In this document: positions 1 to 7,371 of the stretch, piece after piece
How positions within the stretch are numbered: position 1 is the first letter of the stretch
Layout of the letters: each line of letters starts with the position of its first letter
NCBI GenBank assembly: GCA_007117565.1
Contig: SKGG01000051.1
Location: 1 to 7,644 of the forward strand
Source: Candidatus Izemoplasma sp.
GTDB lineage: Bacteria; Bacillota_I; Bacilli_A; Izemoplasmatales; Izemoplasmataceae
Direction: 5' to 3'
DNA: 7,644 nucleotides
Notes under the pieces: generated by a model
The model's input: only the letters and a program-made list of their open reading frames with translations
The model's database searches: none
Told to the model about the DNA's origin: nothing
Made by a program: the position numbers and the translations under genes

Positions 1-2319
1 ATCTTCAATCTGATCTAAAAGCGGTTGAAGATCTTGTGTGGCCTGTTGCGCTTTAAAATCAGCCAGCGCTTTATCGTAGACTTTCAAGGCTTGTTGGGCA
101 TCATGAACACACGCACGTAGGTTGATGACGTCTTGATACGACCCTTTAAGTGTCGGGAGTGTAGGAAACTCAAGGGGGTTTTTAAACCCAAGACGTAACG
201 CTTCTTCTTGACGTTGATTGGCTTTATTTCTTAAAAGCTCGTACGAATCATATTGACCTTTCAAAAAGTCTTTCATGCGGCCAATACGATCCCCCGCCAA
301 ACCAGTGATGCGGTAGATGCCTGAACCTTTTGATTCGACAGAAACAATCGCATAGCGTTCAATCTCTTGCGTTTGTTTCACGTGGGTGCCCCCGCATAAG
401 TCTTTAGTGACGCCCATGTCCACAAGCCGCACCGTGCTGGTGTATTTTTCACCGAATTCCGCAATCGCCCCAAGCGCTTTGGCTTCTTCGAGCGTCGTTT
501 CATAAATTAAGACTGGGTAATTGGCTTGAATTTTATCGTTGGTGGTTTTTTCAATCGCTAAAATGGTGTCATCGTCGAGCAGTTCTAAATGGTTATAGTC
601 AAAACGCATCGATTCAGGCCCCACTTGAGAGCCTTGTTGTGACACATGAGCGCCTAAATCCTCACGCAACGTATGAAACAACAGATGCGTCACAGAGTGA
701 TGTTTGAGTGTCGAATCCCGTAACGTTTGATCGACTTGAAGCGTGATCTTGTCCCCTAGGGCTAAATCATGATCGCCCAACACGTGCATCGTTTGACCGT
801 TAGGGAGTTTAATCACATCGTCGACTTGATACACTTTATCGTTGTGTATGAGGACGCCTTGATCCGAAACTTGACCGCCACTTTCCGCATAAAACGGTGT
901 TTCTTTTGTCACAACGCCTTGTTCATGCACAAAGATGATATCACTTTCACAGCTTAGTTGATCGTAACCGACAAAACGGCTGGACGTTTTAAACGCCAAC
1001 AACGTTTCGTCTTGTTCGTGCATCGAGTGGGTGGTTTTACGGGCACTGCGCGCACGTTCTTTTTGTTCTTGCATCGCGACTTCGAAACCTGCTTTATCGA
1101 CACTGACACCATAGGCTTGTGCGTATTCTTCTGTCAGTTCTACAGGAAAGCCATACGTATCATAGAGCATGAACGCCTCAGCCCCTGGTAGGGTGTTAGG
1201 GTGTTTTTCAATCAGCGAACTCACCATTTTTTCGCCTTGTGCTAAGGTTTCTAAAAACTTAAGTTCTTCTTTTTCAATGATCTGCTCAGTGAAGGCTTGT
1301 TGGTCACGCAGGTATGGATACGTTTTTTCCATCATCGTGACCACTGTTTCCACCAACGTCTTTAAGAAAGGTTTGTCAATGCCTAAGCTGCGGCCATGTT
1401 TAATGGCGCGGCGTAATAACCGTCTTAACACATACCCGCGGCCTTCGCTGGATAGGGTTGCCCCATCACTCACCGCAAAGACGACACTGCGCAGGTGATC
1501 CGAAATGATTTTGAACGACGCTTGGCCTTCGTAAGGGACCTTTGAGAGGGTCTCAAGTGCTTCAATTAACGGATAAAACAAATCCGTTTCAAAGTTGGTT
1601 TCAGTGTTTTGTAAAATACAGGCCATGCGCTCTAAGCCCATGCCGGTATCGATGTTTTTACTAGGCAGTTCGGGATAATCTTCACGATTTAAGCCTGCTT
1701 TGGCGTTGAATTGACTGAAGACGATGTTCCATATCTCAATGTAACGATCATTTTCGATGTCATCACGGATGAGGGTCGTATCGCCTTCACCAAACGCCGC
1801 TCCGCGGTCATAGAAAATCTCCGTACAAGGACCACAAGGCCCTTCACCAATTTCCCAAAAGTTATTGTAAGATTCAATGATTCTTGAATCCTTAATGCCT
1901 AGGGCTTTCCACGCGGCTTTCGTTTCTTCATCGGTCGGGTACACCGTGTAATAAAGTTTATTCGGATCAAAGCCATAATACTTTGCATCGGTTAATAATT
2001 CATACGCCCAGGGTATGACCTCATTACGAAAATAGTCGCCAATTGAAAAGTTGCCGAGCATCTCGAAAAAGGTATGGTGACGGGCGGTTTGACCGACGTT
2101 TTCAATGTCGTTGGTCCGAATGCATTTTTGGGCATTGACCAGTCTTGGATGGGGGGGCACTTTTGAGCCATCAAAATAGCCCTTGAGTGGCGCCACACCC
2201 GCATTGATCCATAACAACGTCGGGTCGTTAATGGGCACCAACGATGCACTTTCTTCAATCTTGTGGCCTTTGTCTTTAAAAAACGTCAGCCATGTTTGTT
2301 TAATCTCATGTCCTCGCAT
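1..2319 (-). CDS. alaS: Alanyl-tRNA synthetase, partial (C-terminal end lies beyond the window)
   Basis: Class II aminoacyl-tRNA synthetase that charges tRNA-Ala with alanine in the cytoplasm and hydrolyses mischarged Ser- or Gly-tRNA-Ala. I read the frame without interruption from the ATG at 2319 to base 1, giving 773 codons; full-length enzymes have about 880, so roughly the last 100 residues (C-Ala domain) are missing. The N-terminal catalytic core has motif 2 as RHHTFFEMLGNFSIGDYF (from residue 80), FWEIGEGPCGPCTEI, and motif 3 as DTGMGLERM (224-232). A helical tRNA-recognition region follows, with RGYVLRRLLRRAIKHG. The editing domain carries both zinc-site motifs: His541-x3-His545 and Cys642-x3-His646 (in CGGTH). 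The end of the readable part is an alanine/glutamine-rich helical stretch typical of the linker to C-Ala. The start is supported by AAGGAGGA 7 nt upstream and by the family-typical MRGHEIKQTWLTFF beginning. Expression should be controlled by the T-box leader just upstream. Confidence 0.98.
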   Translation of the reverse strand, partial: MRGHEIKQTWLTFFKDKGHKIEESASLVPINDPTLLWINAGVAPLKGYFDGSKVPPHPRLVNAQKCIRTNDIENVGQTARHHTFFEMLGNFSIGDYFRNEVIPWAYELLTDAKYYGFDPNKLYYTVYPTDEETKAAWKALGIKDSRIIESYNNFWEIGEGPCGPCTEIFYDRGAAFGEGDTTLIRDDIENDRYIEIWNIVFSQFNAKAGLNREDYPELPSKNIDTGMGLERMACILQNTETNFETDLFYPLIEALETLSKVPYEGQASFKIISDHLRSVVFAVSDGATLSSEGRGYVLRRLLRRAIKHGRSLGIDKPFLKTLVETVVTMMEKTYPYLRDQQAFTEQIIEKEELKFLETLAQGEKMVSSLIEKHPNTLPGAEAFMLYDTYGFPVELTEEYAQAYGVSVDKAGFEVAMQEQKERARSARKTTHSMHEQDETLLAFKTSSRFVGYDQLSCESDIIFVHEQGVVTKETPFYAESGGQVSDQGVLIHNDKVYQVDDVIKLPNGQTMHVLGDHDLALGDKITLQVDQTLRDSTLKHHSVTHLLFHTLREDLGAHVSQQGSQVGPESMRFDYNHLELLDDDTILAIEKTTNDKIQANYPVLIYETTLEEAKALGAIAEFGEKYTSTVRLVDMGVTKDLCGGTHVKQTQEIERYAIVSVESKGSGIYRITGLAGDRIGRMKDFLKGQYDSYELLRNKANQRQEEALRLGFKNPLEFPTLPTLKGSYQDVINLRACVHDAQQALKVYDKALADFKAQQATQDLQPLLDQIED

Positions 2320-2325
2320 TATGAT

Positions 2326-2333
2326 TCCTCCTT
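2326..2333 (-). promoter_or_regulatory. Ribosome binding site of alaS
   Basis: AAGGAGGA on the minus strand lies 6 nt before the alaS ATG (2317-2319). It sits just after the T-box terminator, so it is transcribed only if the leader is read through. It fixes the alaS start. Confidence 0.9.
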
Positions 2334-2344
2334 GGTGGGAGCGT

Positions 2345-2379
2345 AAAAAAATCGCCCTTAAACAACTGTTAAGGACGAT
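2345..2379 (-). terminator. Rho-independent terminator of the alaS T-box
   Basis: On the minus strand ATCGTCCTTAA (2379-2369) pairs with TTAAGGGCGAT (2361-2351) as an 11-bp stem with one G-U pair and a 7-nt loop, followed by a run of T down to 2345. The CCTT of the 5' arm can instead pair with AAGG of the T-box core, giving the antiterminator. It is expected to stop transcription when tRNA-Ala is charged, and would also catch read-through from guaC. Confidence 0.93.
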
Positions 2380-2552
2380 CGAAACCGCGGTACCACCTTG
2401 ATTCTACTATGTAGCGCTTAAATGACGGTAACGACGTCTGACGGATGGGGTTAACCATCTCTTCAAAGGAGCGGATTTAGAGGTTTCATGTTTGTTTACA
2501 CCGACCACAAACTCTCTATAATGAAGCCATCGAATCCATCTTTTTCAACGAT
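2345..2552 (-). ncRNA. T-box riboswitch leader of alaS (tRNA-Ala sensing)
   Basis: Cis-acting leader that senses the ratio of uncharged to charged tRNA-Ala and lets transcription continue into alaS when alanine is scarce. The T-box core AAGGTGGTACCGCG is at 2399-2386; its UGGU bulge matches the ACCA 3' end of tRNA-Ala. Upstream, Stem I is recognisable from an AGAGAG element, the GTGGTCGGTGTAAAC apical segment and a closing CTTCA/TGAAG helix. The 3' side of the internal loop between CTCTA and TTGAAG holds AATCCGCTCCT, which contains GCT, an alanine codon, at 2472-2470. This fits alaS as the target and is the likely specifier. A small CTAC-ATA-GTAG hairpin just before the core fits Stem III. 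The antiterminator would pair AAGG with the CCTT that otherwise forms the terminator. The 5' end is estimated from the promoter and may be off by a few bases. Confidence 0.95.
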
Positions 2553-2559
2553 TTAATTC

Positions 2560-2588
2560 ATTATAAGCAATTCTTTCAAAGAATGCAA
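2560..2588 (-). promoter_or_regulatory. Predicted sigma-A promoter of alaS
   Basis: On the minus strand TTGCAT (2588-2583) and TATAAT (2565-2560) are separated by exactly 17 nt, a close match to the housekeeping consensus. Transcription would start near 2552, just ahead of T-box Stem I. The -35 box lies only 6 nt after the guaC stop codon. The spacer contains a 15-nt dyad, listed separately. Confidence 0.8.
2570..2584. repeat. Perfect 15-nt dyad inside the alaS promoter spacer
   Basis: ATTCTTT-C-AAAGAAT on the plus strand is a perfect 7+7 inverted repeat around one central base. It extends by a GC pair on each side if one A (2569) is skipped. It lies between the -35 and -10 boxes and just touches the -35 box. 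It could be an operator for a dimeric regulator, or a weak hairpin at the 3' end of guaC; no T-tract follows it. The repeat is seen directly; a function is only inferred. Confidence 0.5.
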
Positions 2589-2594
2589 GAAAGA

Positions 2595-3680
2595 CTACTC
2601 CACTGTATGTGCGCTAAAGACACTGTTAAACTGTCTTGCGGCGCGGATGAAAGTCGTGCATTTGGAAAGTTGTTTGAGGGTTGGGGCGCCCACATACGTG
2701 CAGGTGGAGCGTACGCCACCGAGGATGTCTTTGACCGTTGCGTGTAAATCCTCGCGAAAAGGAATCTCGACCGTGCGTCCTTCACTCGATCGGTAGTCGG
2801 CGACTTCACCAAAACGGCGTTTCATCGCTGTGTTCGAAGACATGCCATAAAAGAGCACCACGTGTTCTTCTTCAAGAATCGGTTTTTGGGTGCTCGGGTC
2901 AAGGTACGTGGTTTGTTTTAAACGCGTGATTTTATCCCCGCCACCTTCTTTATGACCCGCAAGCATCCCACCAAGCATGACAAAATCAGCGCCGGCACCA
3001 AAGGCTTTCGCCACATCGCCAGGACACGTACAACCACCATCAGAAATGATGTGTGCGCCAAGGCCATGGGCCGCATCGGCACATTCAATGATCGCTGAGA
3101 GTTGTGGGTAACCCACACCCGTTTGAATACGCGTGGTGCACACACTGCCTGGTCCAATACCAACTTTAACAATGTCGGCGCCTCTTAAAATGAGTTCTTG
3201 CGTCATATCCGCGGTCACCACGTTGCCCGCAATAATGGTGTGTTTAGGATAAAGTGCACGTACTTGCGCGACAAAATCACCAAACGCTTCGCTGTAACCA
3301 TTGGCGACGTCAATACAGATGTATTGAACCTGAGGTTGCGCCGCTAAGATGCGGTTAAGATTCTCTAAATCGGCTTGTGACGTGCCTGTTGAGACGGCTA
3401 AATGTTGTGGGTTAAACGGTTGTGCTGCAAAATCTTCTGCCTCGTAGCGTTTGACTAAGCAGGTAAACAGTTCATGGTCAGCTAAGACGTTGGCGACCTC
3501 AAAGGTCCCCACGCCATCCATGTTAGCGGCCATGATGGGAATGCCGGTGTAGGTTTGAAGACTGTGTTTAAAGGTAAACGTCCGTCTTAAGTCAACCTCT
3601 TTTCGTGAGGTGAGGGTCGACCGTTTGGGACGAAATAAAACATCGGAAAAATCAAGCTTAAGATCACTTTCTAAACGCAT
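2595..3680 (-). CDS. guaC: GMP reductase (E. coli/animal-like type)
   Basis: NADPH-dependent GMP reductase converts GMP to IMP and ammonia, returning guanine nucleotides to the adenine branch of purine metabolism in the cytoplasm. The 361-residue protein is a TIM barrel of the IMPDH/GMPR family. It starts [23 protein letters not shown], carries the catalytic loop [11 protein letters not shown] with Cys181, [32 protein letters not shown] (211-243) on the phosphate-binding side, and YRSSEGR with Glu300, which matches the catalytic Glu of the E. coli enzyme. There are no CBS domains, so it is not an IMPDH. From recall it resembles the roughly 347-residue E. coli and animal enzymes more than the roughly 326-residue B. 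subtilis type. It differs by about 16 extra residues within 249-275 and by AANMDG where most have AANMDT. The ATG has the strong site AAGGAGGAG just upstream, inside the end of recD2. The stop codon is TAG. Confidence 0.95.
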   Translation of the reverse strand: MRLESDLKLDFSDVLFRPKRSTLTSRKEVDLRRTFTFKHSLQTYTGIPIMAANMDGVGTFEVANVLADHELFTCLVKRYEAEDFAAQPFNPQHLAVSTGTSQADLENLNRILAAQPQVQYICIDVANGYSEAFGDFVAQVRALYPKHTIIAGNVVTADMTQELILRGADIVKVGIGPGSVCTTRIQTGVGYPQLSAIIECADAAHGLGAHIISDGGCTCPGDVAKAFGAGADFVMLGGMLAGHKEGGGDKITRLKQTTYLDPSTQKPILEEEHVVLFYGMSSNTAMKRRFGEVADYRSSEGRTVEIPFREDLHATVKDILGGVRSTCTYVGAPTLKQLSKCTTFIRAARQFNSVFSAHTVE

Positions 3681-3683
3681 ACG

Positions 3684-5999
3684 TTACTCCTCCTTCATAA
3701 AATCATAGGGACTGATAGATTCGGTTGGTTCGCCTAAAGTATCAAAGGGAATGCTAGGGTCATCAATACGATGAGTGTCGATGGGGGGAAGACTTTCGGC
3801 CCATAAGGTAGGGACTTCAGTGGTGCATTTCATGGTTAGTTTGGTTTGTCTTGGGGGGTCGTCAAAACGCAACGTTTGAGCAATGAGCGAAAGATCCCCA
3901 CAGATAATTAAATGATCGGTCGCACGTGTGATAGCGGTGTAGATGAGTTTACGTTTAAGCATTACCCAGTAGGCTTTAAATAGTGGCATGATGACCACTT
4001 TAAAGCCACTGCCTTGGGCTTTATGAACACTGATGGCGTAGGCTAAACGCAATTGATCTAAATCGTCTTTTTCATAGTCGACAAAGATGCCTTGAAACGA
4101 CACCGTGAGCGTTTGTTTGGTCTCATCTAACGCAACGACCAACCCTTGATCGCCGTTCATCACACCGTCGTCTGGACGATTGACGAGTTGTAGCACTTTA
4201 TCGCCTAAAACAAACGTTTCATCAAAATGTTTAAGCGACTTTGAGGGATTCGGATGAAGATAATGTTGAATCGAAGCGTTAAAGGCATCAATGCCTAAAG
4301 GCCCTTTATATAACGGCACTAAGACTTGAATGTCTTGTTCGATGTCAAGGCCTTCATCAAGCCAATACTTTAAGATATTCAAGGTTCGTTCATGGACCTC
4401 ATCGGGGCTTAATGGAATAAAGAATAAGCTTGGCTGAATCGTTTTTAGTGTGGGGCGTTCGCCTTCACGGATGGCTCTTGCGAAAGGAATGATCGGTGAA
4501 TGTAAGGCTTGACGATGAATCGTGGAAAGCGTCACCACAGGCACATTGGCGGCCATTAAATCAAAGAGCACTTGACCTGGACCCACGCTTGGAAGCTGGC
4601 CATCGTCGCCGACAAACACCACGTGGGCATCGTCTGGTAAGGCGTCTAATAAAGCGGCGGCTAAGAGCACATCAATCATGCTGGCTTCATCGATAATAAA
4701 GAGCTTACCTGGTGCGGGGTGATGACGATCGTAAGTGTATTGAAGGTCATGTTTATATCCCAAAAAGCGGTGAATCGTGGTTGCTTCGACGCCCGTAGCT
4801 TCGGCTAGACGTTTGGCAGCTTTGCCGGTGGGAGCCATGAGTTTGATGTGGGTGGTGAGTGCTTGGTCTTTGATGTCATGAAGATGTTTGTAGACTTCAA
4901 TGAGACCTTGAACAAGCGTTGTTTTGCCGGTGCCTGGTCCACCGTTTAAAATGGTGATGCGTTGTTTTAAGAGTTGTTTTAACGCCATCGTTTGACTGGC
5001 CGTATAAATGACGTCTGTTTGAATCTTTTCAAAGGCTTCTAAAAACGCGTCTTCTTCTAACTCGAGGGTGTCACTGGCCAGGTGCTTGATGACCTTGGCG
5101 ATGCGCTGTTCACTCTGATAATACACCGGCAAGGTCAACATTTCATCGTCTTTAATGACCTGACGGGTTTGTTCAAGATGTTTGAAGTGTTGCCACAAGG
5201 CTTCACGTGAGACAGAGACATCATCACTGGCTAAGCGTTCAAGCATCGTATCGAGTAAGGTGTCAATTTTGAGATGAGTATGACCATAACGGTGAGCTTC
5301 TTGACGCATTTCATGCATGATATAAGCACGTAAACGCCGGGGATCGTCAGACGCCATGTTAAACCGTTTCGCGATCACATCCGCGCGTTCAAAGCCAATG
5401 CCAGGAATGTCTTCAATCAGCTGATAAGGATTTTTCTTCACTCGGTCATACGCTTCGTGTTGGTACGTTTTTAAGATTGTATTAATGAGCTTTGGACTTA
5501 AGCCAACATCGTAAAAAGCGATGCGCTGTGCTTCGTCTTGATGATGGGCTTTAAGCGTTTCAATAAACTGCTCAGAATCTTTGAGCTTGAGTCCTTTAAC
5601 GTCATGAATTTTTTCAGGGTCTTTCGTGAGTGTTTCAATCGTTTTATCTTTGAAAGTCTGTACAATTTTTTGAGCAGTGACTTTGCCTACACCTTTAAAA
5701 AGGTCACTGGATAAATATTCTACTAATCCTTCTTTTGAGTAAATCGCTTCTTTTTCATAGCGGGCAAAGGCGAATTGTGTGCCGAATTTAGGATGTTCAA
5801 CGAGCGCGCCATAAAGCGATAACCGTTCCCCCTTTTGAGGGTTCAAAAGTGTCCCGACTGCGGTCAGTTGCGTTTGTTTGGTTAACCACAAAGATGGACT
5901 TGGTTGTGTCCCATCCAGGGTTAAACGAACGACCGAATAGCCGTTGTCTTCGTTATGGAAGGTGATGGTTTTGATGGTGCCTGTAACTTTTAACTCCAT
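3684..5999 (-). CDS. recD2: RecD2-type ATP-dependent DNA helicase (SF1B)
   Basis: 5'-3' DNA helicase of the RecD2/YrrC family, which acts without RecB and RecC and is linked to DNA repair and replication-fork maintenance. The 771-residue protein is a usual size for the family. In order it has an N-terminal OB-like region (about 1-85), helix-hairpin-helix segments (LFKGVGKVTAQKI, 100-112; DIPGIGFERADVIAKRF, 197-213), Walker A GGPGTGKTT (353-361), APTGKAAKRL (389-398), Walker B IIDEAS (435-440), motif III GDDGQLPSVGPG (464-475), STIHRQ (492-497), motif V SVHKAQGSGF (657-666) and motif VI YTAITRA (687-693). I chose the ATG at 5999: it has GGGAGG 7 nt upstream and begins MELKVTGTIK as relatives do. 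A longer TTG-initiated frame to 6053 would run through the predicted promoter. Two motif residues are unusual: Gly467 where most have Asp, and Gly665 where most have Glu. It is the first gene of the recD2-guaC operon. Confidence 0.96.
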   Translation of the reverse strand: MELKVTGTIKTITFHNEDNGYSVVRLTLDGTQPSPSLWLTKQTQLTAVGTLLNPQKGERLSLYGALVEHPKFGTQFAFARYEKEAIYSKEGLVEYLSSDLFKGVGKVTAQKIVQTFKDKTIETLTKDPEKIHDVKGLKLKDSEQFIETLKAHHQDEAQRIAFYDVGLSPKLINTILKTYQHEAYDRVKKNPYQLIEDIPGIGFERADVIAKRFNMASDDPRRLRAYIMHEMRQEAHRYGHTHLKIDTLLDTMLERLASDDVSVSREALWQHFKHLEQTRQVIKDDEMLTLPVYYQSEQRIAKVIKHLASDTLELEEDAFLEAFEKIQTDVIYTASQTMALKQLLKQRITILNGGPGTGKTTLVQGLIEVYKHLHDIKDQALTTHIKLMAPTGKAAKRLAEATGVEATTIHRFLGYKHDLQYTYDRHHPAPGKLFIIDEASMIDVLLAAALLDALPDDAHVVFVGDDGQLPSVGPGQVLFDLMAANVPVVTLSTIHRQALHSPIIPFARAIREGERPTLKTIQPSLFFIPLSPDEVHERTLNILKYWLDEGLDIEQDIQVLVPLYKGPLGIDAFNASIQHYLHPNPSKSLKHFDETFVLGDKVLQLVNRPDDGVMNGDQGLVVALDETKQTLTVSFQGIFVDYEKDDLDQLRLAYAISVHKAQGSGFKVVIMPLFKAYWVMLKRKLIYTAITRATDHLIICGDLSLIAQTLRFDDPPRQTKLTMKCTTEVPTLWAESLPPIDTHRIDDPSIPFDTLGEPTESISPYDFMKEE
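3687..3695 (-). promoter_or_regulatory. guaC ribosome binding site embedded in the end of recD2
   Basis: AAGGAGGAG on the minus strand is the guaC Shine-Dalgarno sequence, 6 nt before its ATG. The same bases encode the last residues of RecD2 (Met-Lys-Glu-Glu), which stops at TAA 3 nt before the guaC start. This points to co-transcription and probably to translational coupling. Confidence 0.88.
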
Positions 6000-6006
6000 G
6001 GTAAAA

Positions 6007-6027
6007 CCTCCCGTTCGCATTATAGCA
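6007..6027 (-). promoter_or_regulatory. Extended -10 promoter and ribosome binding site of recD2-guaC
   Basis: The minus strand reads TGCTATAAT (6027-6019), a consensus extended -10 element, then 6 nt, then GGGAGG (6012-6007) 7 nt before the ATG. No convincing -35 box is at the right spacing: TTGTCG is 23 nt away, and CGTCAT at 17 nt is a poor match. The predicted start is near 6012, so the untranslated leader would be only about 13 nt. Confidence 0.72.
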
Positions 6028-6072
6028 CACTCCGCAGGTTTATGACGCGACAATTGGTCACAAAATGAGCAT

Positions 6073-6107
6073 AAAAAACACGCTTTGATCGTTTGATCAA
6101 AGCGTGT
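6073..6107 (-). terminator. Rho-independent terminator of the pepP-like gene
   Basis: A perfect 13-bp inverted repeat, ACACGCTTTGATC / GATCAAAGCGTGT, with a 4-nt loop (6091-6094), begins 3 nt after the TAA stop and is followed on the minus strand by six T (6078-6073). There is no T-run on the other side, so it acts in one direction. It insulates recD2-guaC from the gene upstream. Confidence 0.95.
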
Positions 6108-6110
6108 GGG

Positions 6111-7367
6111 TTAGCGCATCGCTTTTTCGATGTCTTTGACGTCTTTGATGATGGCTTTTGATAGGTTCTCATAGCCATCTTCAGTGACTAAAATGTCGTC
6201 TTCAATGCGGACACCAATGCCTTCAGCACTGACGTACAGTCCAGGCTCAATGGTGATGACCATGCCCGCTTCTAAAGGTTGATGATAAAGACCAACATCG
6301 TGCACATCGAGGCCTAAGAAATGGCCGATGCTGTGATAGTAGACGTGTAAAATGTCTTCTTCTTTTTCGATTAACTTTAAAGCCACGGCGTGTTTGGCTA
6401 AGGCGTCTTTCGCAAACGCGTTGAGTTCACTCCAAGTGACCCCAGGCTTGACCATTTCAACGGTCCGTTTGTTCACGTCTAAGACCGCTTCATAGATTGC
6501 TTTTTGACGGTCTGAGTACACACAACTGATGGGGTAGGTGCGAGAGATGTCGGCCGCATAGTTTTTGTTTAAAGCTCCTAAATCTAATAACAACATCCCA
6601 TCTTTAGGTAAGGGTTGATTGTTATGATGATAATGAAGCACCGTCGCATTGGCGCCAGAAGCCGCAATGGTGTCAAACGCATTGCCAGAAGCACCCGCTA
6701 AAGTGATCGCATAATTAAACTCCGCTTCGATTTGATGTTCATTATCCCGTGTTTTTAAGGTGCTTAAGACGCGTGTGAGACCTTCATTCGTCATCGCGAT
6801 GGCGTCTTTTAAAAGCGTCAGTTCTTCTTCAGATTTAAACATTCTTAGATAGGCTAAGTGTTCATTAAGATTTTTGTTTTTTAGCTCAGGGTAGTTTTCT
6901 TTTAAGTGACCAAAGGTGTGTAAGGCTTGAGGTTTTTGGTCTGCTTTCACGTGATACAAATCAAGATAAAGCGTTTGTGGCACCACACCAAAGGGTGACC
7001 GTGCATAGTTCATCATTTGATTAAAGGTCGCTTCAAAGTTTTCTAAATAACGCATCGATGAGACTTCGATGCCACTTTTTTCATGCGCTTCGTCTTTGGT
7101 GATGCGCGCCCCTTCCCATTTGATGATAAAATCCGTATTTTCTTCTAAAAATAAGTAGGTTTGGCTGTCTTTTTCGCCTTTAATAAGCATCAAGATAAGA
7201 TTGGGTGCATCGATGCCTGTCAAATAATAAAAGTTTCGATTGACACTAAAGGTAAAGTATTGATCAAGCGATTTGTGAGGTGCTTGACCAGAATGTAACA
7301 GGGTGATGCTGTGGGGTTCGACACGATCTAGGTAGGCTTGCCGTGCGTTTATCGCATGTGTTTTCAT
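6111..7367 (-). CDS. pepP: Xaa-Pro aminopeptidase (peptidase family M24B, PepP-like)
   Basis: Metallo-aminopeptidase of the aminopeptidase P group, which removes an N-terminal residue preceding proline; probably cytoplasmic, since no signal peptide or membrane segment is seen. The 418-residue protein has an AMP_N-type N-terminal domain (about 1-135, including NFYYLTGIDAPNLIL) and a pita-bread catalytic domain (about 180-415). All five expected di-metal ligands are visible: Asp262 (LLLDLGA), Asp273 (ADISRTYP), His349 (HSIGHFLGLDVHD), Glu374 (TIEPGLY) and Glu389 (VRIEDD). His245, His345 and His356 match the catalytic histidines of E. coli PepP. The ATG at 7367 follows GAGGTGA with close spacing, and the stop is TAA. 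The gene stands alone between its own promoter and a strong terminator, divergent from an oligoendopeptidase. A dipeptidase (PepQ) role is less likely because PepQ sequences are shorter and lack this N-terminal pattern, but substrate range cannot be fixed from sequence. Confidence 0.92.
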   Translation of the reverse strand: MKTHAINARQAYLDRVEPHSITLLHSGQAPHKSLDQYFTFSVNRNFYYLTGIDAPNLILMLIKGEKDSQTYLFLEENTDFIIKWEGARITKDEAHEKSGIEVSSMRYLENFEATFNQMMNYARSPFGVVPQTLYLDLYHVKADQKPQALHTFGHLKENYPELKNKNLNEHLAYLRMFKSEEELTLLKDAIAMTNEGLTRVLSTLKTRDNEHQIEAEFNYAITLAGASGNAFDTIAASGANATVLHYHHNNQPLPKDGMLLLDLGALNKNYAADISRTYPISCVYSDRQKAIYEAVLDVNKRTVEMVKPGVTWSELNAFAKDALAKHAVALKLIEKEEDILHVYYHSIGHFLGLDVHDVGLYHQPLEAGMVITIEPGLYVSAEGIGVRIEDDILVTEDGYENLSKAIIKDVKDIEKAMR

Positions 7368-7371
7368 ATTT

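Noticed and set aside
769..1498. Open frames on the plus strand inside alaS
   Set aside because: They are antisense to a continuous, highly conserved alaS frame, show no family motif, and lack ribosome binding sites.
1689..2401. Short open frames on either strand over the 5' part of alaS and its leader
   Set aside because: They overlap conserved synthetase motifs or the T-box structure, and their composition looks like out-of-frame translation.
2570..2584. CodY-type operator in the alaS promoter
   Set aside because: The dyad matches the AATTTTCnGAAAATT consensus at too few positions.
2576..3172. Short open frames overlapping guaC on both strands
   Set aside because: guaC is intact with all catalytic residues; these are shadows in other frames without motifs or start signals.
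4496..4696. A 66-codon plus-strand frame inside recD2
   Set aside because: It is antisense to helicase motifs II-IV, and its arginine-rich sequence is typical of an out-of-frame read.
6000..6053. An 18-residue N-terminal extension of RecD2 from a TTG start at 6053
   Set aside because: It has no ribosome binding site, it would cover the TGCTATAAT promoter element, and the ATG at 5999 has GGGAGG and the family-typical MELKVTGTIK start.
6048..6060. Partial dyad around CAATTG upstream of the recD2 promoter
   Set aside because: Only the 6-bp core is perfect and the flanks match poorly; it is too short to separate from chance.
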